The notes: a model not told the origin generated them from the sequence alone. 64,000 nt of DNA from Pseudomonadota bacterium (GCA_023388255.1 JAEWGO010000008.1:158660-222659), one strand, 5' to 3'. Positions 9,127-18,708 are shown, counted from the first letter of the stretch. Translations and numbers: made by a program.

Positions 9127-9138
9127 GTTTCTGCTGTT

Positions 9139-9504
9139 CTAGCGACTCGCCTGCTTGCGGTCGCCGCCGCGGCCGGACTTGGCCTGCGGTCCTGCCGAGG
9201 GTTGCGGATTGAGGTCGTTGAGCAGTGCGCGCAGGTCGACGGAGATGGTTTCGCCGTCGCCGGCAAGATCGAGCGCAGCCATCGAACGTTTCGACAAGGC
9301 AGCGCGATCGATATACAACTCGCGATCAGCCTCGGGCGGGCGCGTTGCGCTGCAGAGGCTGCGATTCAGCCGCAACAAACTCGTTCCAGAACGCTGCCAC
9401 GGACGGTCCGGCGACAGCCGCTTGACCATCACGCTTTCGAGTTTCACGACTACCGTGTCTTCACCCACTTCCGTGCAACGTCCAATACCGATATCGTAAG
9501 TCAT
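9139..9504 (-). CDS. Hypothetical protein (121 aa)
   Basis: An unrecognised soluble protein beginning MTYDIGIGRCTEVGEDTVVVKLE, with a basic glycine-rich tail (KSGRGGDRKQASR). The ATG at 9504 has GAGGA a little over ten bases upstream; a TTG immediately before it is in frame and less likely. No membrane segment, signal peptide or enzymatic motif is visible. It ends 13 bases from a strong terminator, consistent with a single-gene unit. About 286 bases separate it from the next gene, in which I see nothing clear. Confidence 0.6.
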   Translation of the reverse strand: MTYDIGIGRCTEVGEDTVVVKLESVMVKRLSPDRPWQRSGTSLLRLNRSLCSATRPPEADRELYIDRAALSKRSMAALDLAGDGETISVDLRALLNDLNPQPSAGPQAKSGRGGDRKQASR

Positions 9505-9790
9505 CAATCTGGTTTCCTCAGGGAACGCTGGAATTCCCAGCGACGTGCCTCCGCGCGATACATGAAACTGCCAGTGCGAATCGCTTCGGATCCGCAGCGA
9601 CGAAAGCCAACATTCGATTATGACAGCACGCTTGTAAGATTGCGTTAGCGAGGCGCGTCGATTTCGCCGAAATCACGCGAAGAATATATCGCAACAGAAT
9701 GAATTTGCAGGAAAAACACCGGCCCTTCGGCGCTTCGGATTACTCTGCAATTACCTGCATTGATGGGCAATCCGGTAAAGGTCGCCGGAT

Positions 9791-10855
9791 TCAACCGGCG
9801 CTCGCCGCGGCATTTCCTGCGATGACCTGATTGGTTGCAAGCAGCGGATTGCCCGCCTCGCGCCAACCGTCCTTGTCGAAGATCACCAAACGCGAACCGG
9901 TGCGATGGAGTTTGGCGTACCCAGCGAGCAATGGCTCGGGCAACCCGGGCAAGGTCACGTCGATTCCGCCGGACGTCCATTCGATCGTCGCCGCCTGCTG
10001 CAGCTCGTCTTGCAGCGGCGCTGTCAGCGGGGCTCCCCGCACATGCCCAGCCAAGTCGATGCGCGAGCGGTAAGTCCGCACACACGTTGCGAGGACCAGC
10101 AGCAACTCGTGCCGCCTCGGTGGCCGAGCACCGAACCGGTGTGCGATGTGGATCGAGACGGTTTCGCGATCCCGCAGTGGCGAGCCGGGTCCGGAAACAT
10201 CGAAGCGCTCTGGCTTCGCGGCCAAGTCGAGCAGGCGTCGCCGACTCAGCGCGATCTGGCTGGCATGCGCCTGCATCGCTTCGCGCTTGGAACGATCCCG
10301 CCTGGCATCGACGGCGATGCAGCGCGGATTCGCCAACAGCGCTTCGCCATGCACGATGTAACCGAGCCGTGTCGCGGCGCTGCCCGCGCGTAGCAAGGCG
10401 ATGTCGAGCATCACGCGCAGCGCGCTGTGGTCAGGATGGCGATCGCCGAGCGCCGGCAACGCGACGTGGGTCGGCGCGAAATCGGCGATCTCGGCAGCCA
10501 ACGTGGCCGTCGCGGCATCATCGCGCATCAACACATCGGTCAAGCCCTGATCCGGCCAACCCAGAAAGCGCGCATCCGCCGGATCGACTCCGAGCACCGC
10601 CAGTGCGATGGCGGCCTCGCGCCGACGCCGCTGGCCCCAGCGCGCGCGCTCGGCAACGCCAATGCGCCAGCGTCGCTCAAGCCAGCGCTGCGGCCATGGG
10701 TTGTTGTCGCCATCGGTCGCGAACACGACGCGCAGGCTCGCGCCAGCGGCGCGCGCGGACTGGATCAGCGCGCCCGCAGCCAGCGTTTCATCATCCGGAT
10801 GCGGCGCGAACACGAGCAAGCGGTCATGCCGGGAAAGCTGCAACAACTCCGTCAT
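9791..10855 (-). CDS. PIG-L/LmbE family deacetylase
   Basis: A 354-residue protein with the zinc-dependent N-acetylglucosaminyl deacetylase fold. The diagnostic APHPDDETLAAG lies near residues 17-28, and the third zinc ligand motif DRHPDHSALR near 140. Members remove acetyl groups from GlcNAc-containing glycolipids, thiols or antibiotics. The last ~120 residues have no clear assignment. It is divergent from a family 2 glycosyltransferase with a 227-base shared upstream region, so the pair may build and then de-N-acetylate a polysaccharide or lipid-linked sugar. That pairing is an inference from position. The ATG at 10855 (MTELLQLSRHDRLLVFAPH) fits the family. Confidence 0.88.
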   Translation of the reverse strand: MTELLQLSRHDRLLVFAPHPDDETLAAGALIQSARAAGASLRVVFATDGDNNPWPQRWLERRWRIGVAERARWGQRRRREAAIALAVLGVDPADARFLGWPDQGLTDVLMRDDAATATLAAEIADFAPTHVALPALGDRHPDHSALRVMLDIALLRAGSAATRLGYIVHGEALLANPRCIAVDARRDRSKREAMQAHASQIALSRRRLLDLAAKPERFDVSGPGSPLRDRETVSIHIAHRFGARPPRRHELLLVLATCVRTYRSRIDLAGHVRGAPLTAPLQDELQQAATIEWTSGGIDVTLPGLPEPLLAGYAKLHRTGSRLVIFDKDGWREAGNPLLATNQVIAGNAAASAG

Positions 10856-11082
10856 CGATCTTCCATCGTGGCGAACGAGAATCGAGCCAGGCGGCGTCCG
10901 CGTTCTTCGCCGCGAAGCCTAGCGCAAGTGGTGCGCCGATGGATGCGTCAGCACCCCTGCGCAGTGCCATGGCCGCGTCTGCAACGGCACCGATCCGGCA
11001 TCACAGGTTAAGAGAACATTGTTCACTCGAGGTTGTCACCGAGACCGCAAAGTCGCCGCGTTACCGCGTCCATCTTTTTCCC

Positions 11083-12447
11083 ATGCCCAATTCCAGTCCG
11101 GCTTCCCCGTCGCGCGGCGCGCTGCACCATCCGCACGACTACCACGACATTCCCGGCGACGGTCTCTACCGGATCGTCATCCTGCTCGGATTTGCCGCGC
11201 TGCTCTACGCCAGCTGGCATTTCAACGTCTTCCACGGCGTGCTGCATTCGGCGCGCCATCACGAGTGGGGCCGCTTCATCGTCGGGCCGGCGATCCTGTG
11301 GGCGGCGATGGGCCTGCTGATGCTGCTGTTCCGCACCTTGCTGTGGTTCCGCTATCGCACGCCGCCGCTGGCTGACATGACCGATGCGCCGAGCATGACC
11401 GTGGTCATCCCGGCTTACAACGAGGGCGAAATGGTCGCTCGATCGATCGAGTCGGTCGCGCACGCGCGCTATGCGCGCGAGCAGCTCGAAATATTTGTCG
11501 TCGACGACGGCAGCAGCGACGACACCTGGCAGCACGTCGAGCGTACGGCCGCGCGCTTTCCCGGACTCGTCACCGCGCTGCGTTTCGAGCGCAATCGCGG
11601 CAAGCGCGCGGCGCTCGAAGCCGGTTTCCGCCGCGGCCGCGGCGAGATCGTGGTCACGATCGACTCAGACAGCGTGATCGAGCCGGACACCCTGCTCGCG
11701 ATGGCCGGCGCGTTCCGCTGCCCGAATGTCGGCGCGGTCGCCGGCAAGGTCGCCGTGTTCAATCGCAAGGACGGCCTGATCCCGCGCATGCTGAAAGTGC
11801 GGTTTGCGCTGTCGTTCGATTTCCTGCGCGCGGTGCAAAGCACTTATGGCACCGTCTATTGCTGCCCTGGCGCGCTTGCCGGTTACCGTGCGAGCGTCGT
11901 GCGCAAGGTGCTCGATGCGTGGATGAACCAGCGCTTCCTCGGCCGTCCCTGCACCTATGGCGAAGACCGCGCGCTGACCAACGACATTCTCAACGAGGGC
12001 TACGACTGCATCTACCAGCGCGCCGCGATCGTGCACACGCTGGTGCCGACCACGTATCAGCGCCTGTGCAAGATGTTCCTGCGCTGGGACCGCAGCTATG
12101 TGCGCGAGGAATTGCGTTTCATCGGCGGCATCGTCTGGAAGCGTCCGCCGGTGGCGCGCGCGATCGCCCTCGCGGAAATCGTCATCACGAACCTGCGCTA
12201 TCCGATCGGCTGGGCGACCTTGGCACTGCTCGTGTCGATGGCGCCGATCCATCCGGACGTGCTGCTGCGCTTCTGTTGCGCGCTCCTGCTCGTGTCCGCG
12301 TTCAACATGCTCTATTACCTGCGCAGCGAACGCAGCTGGGATTTCGTCTATGGCATCGGCTATTCGTTCTTCTCGGCGTTCGCGTTGTTCTGGATCTTCC
12401 CGTATGCGCTGTGCACCGCACGCGCGCAGGGCTGGCTGACGCGCTGA
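11083..12447 (+). CDS. Family 2 glycosyltransferase, hyaluronan/chitin-synthase-like
   Basis: A processive-type membrane glycosyltransferase of 454 residues. There are two N-terminal membrane helices (residues ~30-48 and ~65-83), then the GT-A domain with VVIPAYNEG, DDGSSDDT and the metal-binding DSDS. The acceptor motif is YGEDRALTN, and MFLRWDRSY stands in place of the QxxRW motif. At least three C-terminal helices follow (VITNLRYPIGWATLALLVSM, LLRFCCALLLVSAFNMLYYL and a last one near FFSAFALFWIFPYAL). This order matches hyaluronan synthase, NodC and poly-GlcNAc synthases. The sugar cannot be read, but UDP-GlcNAc is likely given the divergent PIG-L deacetylase. The ATG at 11083 was chosen because upstream sequence overlaps the divergent promoter region. 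Confidence 0.88.
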   Translation: MPNSSPASPSRGALHHPHDYHDIPGDGLYRIVILLGFAALLYASWHFNVFHGVLHSARHHEWGRFIVGPAILWAAMGLLMLLFRTLLWFRYRTPPLADMTDAPSMTVVIPAYNEGEMVARSIESVAHARYAREQLEIFVVDDGSSDDTWQHVERTAARFPGLVTALRFERNRGKRAALEAGFRRGRGEIVVTIDSDSVIEPDTLLAMAGAFRCPNVGAVAGKVAVFNRKDGLIPRMLKVRFALSFDFLRAVQSTYGTVYCCPGALAGYRASVVRKVLDAWMNQRFLGRPCTYGEDRALTNDILNEGYDCIYQRAAIVHTLVPTTYQRLCKMFLRWDRSYVREELRFIGGIVWKRPPVARAIALAEIVITNLRYPIGWATLALLVSMAPIHPDVLLRFCCALLLVSAFNMLYYLRSERSWDFVYGIGYSFFSAFALFWIFPYALCTARAQGWLTR

Positions 12448-12491
12448 TCGAAGCGGACCTCGACAACGGCGCTTCAGAGACGAATGCCGGA

Positions 12492-13772
12492 TCAGTCCTG
12501 TCCGGCCCGGCTCGGCGCATGCCGCACCTGCCCTTCGCCGCGCACCACGTAGCGCTCGATCGTCAGCGATTCGGCGCCCATCGGGCCATACGCGTGCAGG
12601 CGCGTCGTCGAGATGCCAATCTCCGCACCGAGCCCGAGTTCGCCACCATCGCTGAAGCGTGACGACGCGTTGACCATGACGACCGCCGAGCGCAGTGCGG
12701 CGACGAAGCGCTCCGCAGCCGCCTCCTCGCGCGTCGCGATGACTTCGGTGTGGTCCGAGCCGTAACGGCGGATGTGCGCGATGGCCGCATCGAAATGTTC
12801 GACGACACGCACGGCGATGACGAGGTCGAGGAACTCGGCCGCATAGTCGACCTCCGTTGCCGGCACGAGGTCCGATGCGAACGCGCGCGTGCGTTCGCAA
12901 CCGCGAACCTCGACGCCACGTTCGCGCAGCGCCGCCAGCGCGCGCGGCAGGAAGTCCGCGGCCGCGTCGGCATGCACCAGCAAGGTTTCCAGCGAATTGC
13001 ACACCGCCGGCCGCGTGGTCTTGCCGTCGATCAGCAGGCGCAGCGCGAGGTCGGCATCGGCGCTCGCATCGACATACAGATGGCAAACGCCCTGGTAGTG
13101 CTTGATAACCGGCACGCGCGCGTGTTCGGCGACGAAGCGAATCAGGCTCTCGCCACCGCGCGGGATCGCGAGATCGACGAGATCGCTCAGCTGCAACAGT
13201 TCGAGCACCGTCTCGCGGCGCAAATCCTCGATCAGCGTGATCGCCGCCTCGGGCAAGTCCTGCGCACGCAGCGCCGCACGCAACACATCCGCAATCGCGC
13301 GATTGCTGTTGAACGCCTCCGAGCCGCCGCGCAGCAAAACGACATTGCCTGCGAAGAAACACAGCGCCGCGGCATCGGCGGTCACGTTCGGACGCGCCTC
13401 GTAGATCATCGCGACAAGGCCGAGTGGAATACGCACGCGCTCGACCCGGATGCCATTCGGTCGCATTTCGCGACGCGTGACCTGCCCGACCGGGTCGCGC
13501 AGCCCTGCAACGGCACGAACGCCGGCCGCAACGTTCGCGAGGCGTGCTGCATCGAGCCGCAGACGATCGACCAGATGGTCAGCGCGACCTGCCGCGATCG
13601 CCACGGCAACGTCGCGCGCATTCGCGTCGAGAATCCCGACCGAGTCGGCATCGAGCGCATCTGCCATCGCGACCAGCGCTGCGCGCTTGCGCTCCGTCGA
13701 CAGCGCGGCGATCACCGGGCCTGCCGCACTCGCGGCCAGCGCGAGGTCGCGCACCGAGACAGCTTCGTTCAT
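12492..13772 (-). CDS. proA: Gamma-glutamyl phosphate reductase
   Basis: The second enzyme of proline synthesis: it reduces gamma-glutamyl phosphate to glutamate semialdehyde with NADPH. The 426-residue aldehyde-dehydrogenase-fold protein has the catalytic cysteine in RPAVCNSLETLL, the phosphate/NADP segment RGGSEAFNSN, KHYQGVCHLYVD and the C-terminal ARLHAYGPMG-type region. Its start codon overlaps the proB stop by four bases (ATGA), showing translational coupling. It is the last gene of the arginine/proline cluster and is convergent with the glycosyltransferase 44 bases away. Confidence 0.97.
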   Translation of the reverse strand: MNEAVSVRDLALAASAAGPVIAALSTERKRAALVAMADALDADSVGILDANARDVAVAIAAGRADHLVDRLRLDAARLANVAAGVRAVAGLRDPVGQVTRREMRPNGIRVERVRIPLGLVAMIYEARPNVTADAAALCFFAGNVVLLRGGSEAFNSNRAIADVLRAALRAQDLPEAAITLIEDLRRETVLELLQLSDLVDLAIPRGGESLIRFVAEHARVPVIKHYQGVCHLYVDASADADLALRLLIDGKTTRPAVCNSLETLLVHADAAADFLPRALAALRERGVEVRGCERTRAFASDLVPATEVDYAAEFLDLVIAVRVVEHFDAAIAHIRRYGSDHTEVIATREEAAAERFVAALRSAVVMVNASSRFSDGGELGLGAEIGISTTRLHAYGPMGAESLTIERYVVRGEGQVRHAPSRAGQD

Positions 13773-14914
13773 GGAGCCTTCTCCTTCAGCGCGACCAGGT
13801 CGTCGCGCCGAATTACGGTATCGCCGTAGCTGAAACCGAGGATGGCCTCGATCTCGCGCGTGTGCCGCCCGGCCAGCCGGCGCATCTCGCCCGCCGCGTA
13901 CTGGCACAGACCACGCGCCTGCACCACCCCGCTTCCGTCGGCAACGATTTCGACGATATCGCCGCGCGCGCACTCGCCGTCGATGCCGACGATGCCGCCC
14001 GGCAGCAGCGACGCACCACCGAGAACCGCGCGCACCGCACCCGCATCGATGCGGATGCGTGCGCCTGAACCTGGCGCATGACGCAGCCAGTACTTGCGCG
14101 CCGCGAGGCGTGTGCCGGACGCGGCGAAATGCGTACCGCGGTACCTCCCGGATGCGAGCAACGCGCCCGCATCGGCCACCGCGCCATTGAACACGATCGT
14201 CGCGATGCCGGCCTTGGCCGCCTTGGTCGCGGCTTCGAGTTTGGTGAGCATGCCGCCGGTGCCGACCGCGCTGCCCGACCCGCCGGCCATCGCGAGCACG
14301 TCCGGCGTGATCGCCGCGACCGTGTCGATCGCCTGCGCCGACGGGTCGCGCTGCGGATGCGCGCTGTACAAGCCGTCGACGTCGCTCGCGATCAGCAGCA
14401 GGTCCGCGTCGACGAGTGCGGCGACAATCGCGGCGAGATTGTCGTTGTCGCCGAGCTTGAGTTCCTCGACTGCAACCGTGTCGTTTTCGTTGACGACCGG
14501 CACCGCTCCGAGCCGCAGCAATTCGAGCAGCGTGTTGCGCGCGTTGAGGTAACGACGACGGTTGCGCAGATCGTCATGGCTGAGCAGCACCTGGGCGGCG
14601 GGCACGTCGAGAAGCCCCTGCCACAACCCGACCATGCGTGTCTGCCCGAGTGCCGCGAGCGCCTGACGCAGCACGAGACCGCCCGCCTTGCGCGCATCCG
14701 CGGGCACGCGCGAACGTCCTGCCGCGACCGCACCGGACGACACCAGCACGACTTCCTTGCCAGCTGCGAGCGATGCGGAGATGAAATCCGCCAGCGCGCG
14801 CACATTCCGATCGGACAATTCGCCATCCGTTCCGGCCAGCAGGCTGCTGCCGACCTTCAACACGACGCGACGCCATGCAGGCAGCGGCCGCTCGGCGAAC
14901 ACGCGAGGCTTCAT
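13769..14914 (-). CDS. proB: Glutamate 5-kinase
   Basis: The first, usually feedback-inhibited step of proline synthesis: ATP-dependent phosphorylation of glutamate. The amino acid kinase domain begins VVLKVGSSLLAG and includes SSGAVAAGR, VNENDTVAVEELKLGDNDNL and DVDGLYSAHP. A C-terminal PUA domain (from about residue 290, ARIRIDAGAVRAVLGGASLLPGG) completes the 381-residue protein, as in E. coli. The ATG at 14914 lies one base after the argH stop region, and the gene end overlaps proA, so argH, proB and proA are tightly coupled. Confidence 0.97.
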   Translation of the reverse strand: MKPRVFAERPLPAWRRVVLKVGSSLLAGTDGELSDRNVRALADFISASLAAGKEVVLVSSGAVAAGRSRVPADARKAGGLVLRQALAALGQTRMVGLWQGLLDVPAAQVLLSHDDLRNRRRYLNARNTLLELLRLGAVPVVNENDTVAVEELKLGDNDNLAAIVAALVDADLLLIASDVDGLYSAHPQRDPSAQAIDTVAAITPDVLAMAGGSGSAVGTGGMLTKLEAATKAAKAGIATIVFNGAVADAGALLASGRYRGTHFAASGTRLAARKYWLRHAPGSGARIRIDAGAVRAVLGGASLLPGGIVGIDGECARGDIVEIVADGSGVVQARGLCQYAAGEMRRLAGRHTREIEAILGFSYGDTVIRRDDLVALKEKAP

Positions 14915-14915
14915 G

Positions 14916-16211
14916 TCAGGCTCCGAGCGTGCGCAGGCGCGCGTGCAGGTCGTCCAGTCGCAGATCCGCCGCCGCGCCCGGCGACACGCGCGCGGCGATA
15001 CTCGATTCCGGTGTCCTGCCCTCGTCCGCACTGGCCGCGGTTTCGGCGGCCTTGCGATACGCCTCGCGGAACGGCATGCCGGCGGCAGCGGCCTCGATCG
15101 CGACGTCGGTCGCGTACATCGACGGCTCGATCGCCGCGCGCATCGCCGGCGCGTTCCATTCCATCCGTTCGAGCAGGCCGGGCAGCAAGGCAAGCGCATC
15201 GAGGCCGCGATGGAACCCGTGGAAGATCGCGCCCTTCGAAAACTGCAGATCGCGCTGGTAGCCGGATGGCAGTGACAACAACTGCTCGATCTCGGTGCGT
15301 GCAGCCGCCACGCTGGCATAGCTCGCGCGCATCAGTTCGACGACGTCGGGATTGCGCTTGTTCGGCATGATCGAGCTGCCGGTCGTGTATTCGGCCGGCA
15401 GCTGCACGAAGCCGTATTCGGCGGTCGTGAACAGCGACAGATCCCACGCCAGCCGACGCAAGTCGAGCAGCGCCGCGCCGAGTGCGTCGAGCGCGCCGAT
15501 CTCGAACTTGCCGCGCGAAAGCTGCGCATAGATCGGGTTGATCTGCAGGCGTGAAAAGCCAAGCGCCTGCGTCGTGTGTGCGCGATCGAGCGGCAGGTTC
15601 ACACCGTAGCCTGCCGCAGTGCCGAGCGGATTCGCATCGAGCCACGCCAGCGTGTCGCGCGCGCGTTGCGCATCGTCGATGAAGGCTTCGGCGAAACCGG
15701 CGAACCACAATGCGGTCGACGACACCACCGCTCGTTGCAGATGCGTATAGCCCGGCAGCGGCAATGCTTCGCGCGCTGCGCGGCCGAGACAGACCGCAGC
15801 GGCAGCGCGGCAGGTGTCAAACAGCTCCGCGAGCTTCGCCTTCAACCACAGGCGGGTCGCGACGAGAATCTGATCGTTGCGGCTGCGCCCGGTATGAACC
15901 TTGCGGCCGGCATCGCCGAGCCGTTCGGTCAAGCGCAGCTCGATCGCGGAATGGCCGTCCTCGTAGCGCTCGTCGAGCACGAAGCGACCGGCACGAAAGT
16001 CCTCGGCCAGCACATCGAGTTCGCGCACGATCGCACTGCGTTCGTCGGCGCCCACGATGCCGATGTTGGCGAGGCCACCGACATGCGCCTTGCTCGCCTC
16101 GATGTCGTGCAGGAAGAACTCGCGGTCGAGGAGCACGTCGTCGCCGGCGAGGAAACGCATGATGCGCTCGTCGGTGCGAGTACCGGATTTTTGCCAGAGA
16201 AGATCGGTCAT
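14916..16211 (-). CDS. argH: Argininosuccinate lyase
   Basis: The last arginine-biosynthesis step: it splits argininosuccinate into arginine and fumarate. The fumarase/aspartase-superfamily signature GSSIMPNKRNPD is present, as are the active-site HTGRSRNDQ and the TH histidine motif GYTHLQRA. The protein is 431 residues, slightly short of the usual ~460 but with all key motifs. The ATG at 16211 follows the proS stop by 29 bases and the C-terminus ends one base before proB. It is part of the minus-strand arginine/proline cluster. Confidence 0.96.
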   Translation of the reverse strand: MTDLLWQKSGTRTDERIMRFLAGDDVLLDREFFLHDIEASKAHVGGLANIGIVGADERSAIVRELDVLAEDFRAGRFVLDERYEDGHSAIELRLTERLGDAGRKVHTGRSRNDQILVATRLWLKAKLAELFDTCRAAAAVCLGRAAREALPLPGYTHLQRAVVSSTALWFAGFAEAFIDDAQRARDTLAWLDANPLGTAAGYGVNLPLDRAHTTQALGFSRLQINPIYAQLSRGKFEIGALDALGAALLDLRRLAWDLSLFTTAEYGFVQLPAEYTTGSSIMPNKRNPDVVELMRASYASVAAARTEIEQLLSLPSGYQRDLQFSKGAIFHGFHRGLDALALLPGLLERMEWNAPAMRAAIEPSMYATDVAIEAAAAGMPFREAYRKAAETAASADEGRTPESSIAARVSPGAAADLRLDDLHARLRTLGA

Positions 16212-16240
16212 GGGGAGCGCCGGGATTCGTGAGTAGGGAG

Positions 16241-17575
16241 TCAGGGAACGCGCTTGCTTGCCACGAGCTTCGCCACAGCAGCGCCGGGTGACAGTTCCAC
16301 ACGTTCGCCGGTCGCGCGACGCTTCAACTCGACCATGCCGTTGCCCAAGCCGCGTGGACCAACCACGACCTGCCACGGCAGGCCGATCAAGTCCATGTTC
16401 GCGAACTTCGCACCCGCGCGCTCGCCGGTGTCGTCGTACAGCACGCTGATACCGGCCGCTTCGAGTTGGCGCTGCAGATTCGCGCACGCAGCATCGACAT
16501 CGGCGTCGCCGGGTTTCAGGCTGACCAGGCCGAGATCGAACGGCGCGACCGCGTCCGGCCAGACGATACCCGCCTCGTCGTGGCCGGCTTCGATGATCGC
16601 ACCGAGCAGGCGCGACACGCCGATGCCGTAGGAACCGCCGTGGATCGGATGCGTGGCGCCGTCCGCGCCGGTCACGTCTGCCTTCATCGGCACCGAATAC
16701 TTGGCGCCGAAGTAGAAGATCTGGCCGACCTCGATGCCGCGCGTGCGCAGTCGGCGGTCGGCGGGCACTTCGTTCTCGAATCGCGCCGCATCATGGACAT
16801 CCGACGTCGCCGCATAGCGCGAGGTCCACGCGCGGATCACCGGTTCGAGGTCGCCGGCGTAGTCGATGCCGGCATCCGGCACCGGCAGGTCGAGTACGGT
16901 CTTGTCGCAATAAACGTCCGATTCGCCAGTGTCGGCGAGCACGATGAATTCATGCGAGAGGTCGCCGCCGATCGGCCCGGTTTCGGCACGCATCGGGATC
17001 GCGGTGACGCCGAGCCGCGCAAACGTGCGCAGGTAGGCGACGAACATCCGGTTGTACGAACGTCGTGCGCCGGCTTCGTCGAGATCGAACGAATAGCCGT
17101 CCTTCATCAGGAACTCGCGCCCGCGCATCACGCCGAAGCGCGGGCGTTGTTCGTCGCGGAACTTCCATTGGACCTGGTACAGGTTCAGTGGAAGGTCGCG
17201 ATACGAATGCGCGCCGGCACGGAATATCTCGGTGACCATTTCCTCGTTGGTCGGACCGTACAACAACTCGCGCTCGTGGCGATCGCGGATGCGCAGCATC
17301 TCCGGGCCGTAGGCGTCGTAGCGGCCGCTTTCGCGCCACAGGTCGGCAAGCTGCAGCGTCGGCATCAGGATCTCTATCGCGCCCGCACGATCCATTTCCT
17401 CGCGCACGATGCGCTCGATGTTCTTCAGCACACGCAGGCCGAGCGGCAGCCACGCATAGATGCCGGCAGCCTCCTGGCGGATCAGGCCGGCGCGCAGCAT
17501 CAACCGGTGCGAGACGATCTGCGCCTCGGCGGGGTTGTCCTTCAAGGTGGGCAGGAAATAGCGCGAAAGGCGCAT
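16241..17575 (-). CDS. proS: Prolyl-tRNA synthetase, short alphaproteobacterial type without editing insertion
   Basis: A class II synthetase charging tRNA-Pro. Motif 2 region YGPTNEEMVTEIFR, LPLNLYQVQWKFRDEQRPRFG and SREF-like RGREFLMKDGYSFD are clear. Motif 3 is GSYGIGVSRL. At 444 residues it lacks the ~180-residue INS editing domain of the usual gammaproteobacterial enzyme (~570). Its wording (MRLSRYFLPTLKDNP, AAGIYAWLPLGLRVL, TGPIGGDLSHEFIVLADTGES) matches the alphaproteobacterial class. It lies between argC and argH in a cluster that in relatives normally lacks proS, suggesting acquisition by transfer. Clearing of Ala-tRNA-Pro would need a separate ProXp-type protein elsewhere. The start at 17575 has an AGAGAG ribosome site. 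Confidence 0.95.
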   Translation of the reverse strand: MRLSRYFLPTLKDNPAEAQIVSHRLMLRAGLIRQEAAGIYAWLPLGLRVLKNIERIVREEMDRAGAIEILMPTLQLADLWRESGRYDAYGPEMLRIRDRHERELLYGPTNEEMVTEIFRAGAHSYRDLPLNLYQVQWKFRDEQRPRFGVMRGREFLMKDGYSFDLDEAGARRSYNRMFVAYLRTFARLGVTAIPMRAETGPIGGDLSHEFIVLADTGESDVYCDKTVLDLPVPDAGIDYAGDLEPVIRAWTSRYAATSDVHDAARFENEVPADRRLRTRGIEVGQIFYFGAKYSVPMKADVTGADGATHPIHGGSYGIGVSRLLGAIIEAGHDEAGIVWPDAVAPFDLGLVSLKPGDADVDAACANLQRQLEAAGISVLYDDTGERAGAKFANMDLIGLPWQVVVGPRGLGNGMVELKRRATGERVELSPGAAVAKLVASKRVP

Positions 17576-17633
17576 CGCAATGACTCTCTTCGATTTGGAG
17601 GGGATCGATACCAGCGGTTCGTGCGCGCGAGCA

Positions 17634-18608
17634 TCACGGTCGCGGCATACGCTCCAGCCCGATGCTCTCCAACTCGTCGAAGCCGAACGCGAGGTTGAGG
17701 TTCTGCATTGCCTGCGTCGCCGCGCCTTTGAGCAGGTTGTCGATGGTCGCAACGACCACGACGCGCTTGCCGCCCGGCGCAACCGTGAAGCCACCAATCT
17801 CGACGTGGTGCTGACCGGCAATCGCGCTGACCCACGGTGCCTCGTCGACGACATGGACGAGCGGCTCGTCGACATAGAACGCGCGGTAGCGCGCAACGAT
17901 GTCGTCCGTCTTCGCTGGCTGCTGCAGCCACAGGTTCACCGTCATCGTGATGCCGCGAAAATGCGGCGCGACGTGCGGCATGAACTCGACCGGCACGCCG
18001 AGCTGGCGCGTCACCTCGCGCTCGTGCATGTGATCGACCAGCGCGTACGGCATCAGGTTGTCGCGCAGTTTTTCCGGATCGTTCCTGTCCGATGGCGTGG
18101 TGCCGGCGCCGGAATAGCCCGAAACGCCAAAGCACACCGGCGGCGCGGCGAGATCACCTTTCAGCGGAGCGATCACGAGTTGCATTGCGGTGGCATAGCA
18201 GCCCGGATTGCTGACGCGCTTCTGGCTGGCATAACGCGTGCGCGTGAGTTCGGGCAGGCCGTAATACCAGCCGTCATCGAAGCGGAAATCGGCGGACAGG
18301 TCGACGATCAACGTCTCCGGCTTCACCGCATCGATCGCCGCAACGATCTCGGCGGCCTTGCCGTTCGGCAGCGCCAGCACGACGGCGGCAGCGCGCTTCT
18401 GCGCAACGGCCTCGTGCGAGAGGTTCTCGTAACGCAGTTCACCCGTGTATTCGGCGACGTGATCGCTGACGCGCTGGCCGTCCAGTTCGCGCGAGGAAAC
18501 GAAGGCGAGTTCCAGATATGGATGCCGCACGACAAGGCGGATCAGTTCCGCTCCCGTGTGCCCTCTCGCCCCAACGATGCCGATGCTCCTGCTTCCGTCA
18601 GATGGCAT
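17634..18608 (-). CDS. argC: N-acetyl-gamma-glutamyl-phosphate reductase
   Basis: Reduces N-acetylglutamyl phosphate to the semialdehyde with NADPH, the third arginine step. The Rossmann start SIGIVGARGHTGAEL, VDLSADFRF and the catalytic cysteine C137 (SNPGCYAT) are present, along with the HxxE-like HEREVT and PHVAPHFRGI motifs. The 324-residue length suits the short ArgC class. The ATG at 18608 follows a 185-base gap after argAB that holds a perfect 11-bp hairpin. It is followed by proS after 58 bases. Confidence 0.97.
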   Translation of the reverse strand: MPSDGSRSIGIVGARGHTGAELIRLVVRHPYLELAFVSSRELDGQRVSDHVAEYTGELRYENLSHEAVAQKRAAAVVLALPNGKAAEIVAAIDAVKPETLIVDLSADFRFDDGWYYGLPELTRTRYASQKRVSNPGCYATAMQLVIAPLKGDLAAPPVCFGVSGYSGAGTTPSDRNDPEKLRDNLMPYALVDHMHEREVTRQLGVPVEFMPHVAPHFRGITMTVNLWLQQPAKTDDIVARYRAFYVDEPLVHVVDEAPWVSAIAGQHHVEIGGFTVAPGGKRVVVVATIDNLLKGAATQAMQNLNLAFGFDELESIGLERMPRP

Positions 18609-18708
18609 AACTGTCTCCTTCGTGGCTGCGCATGGTGGCGATCAGGTTCGGCCATCCTGGCCTCGCCAAGCCACCCAGCCCTTCGCTCCCGCTTCGGGCG
18701 CTCGCCGG

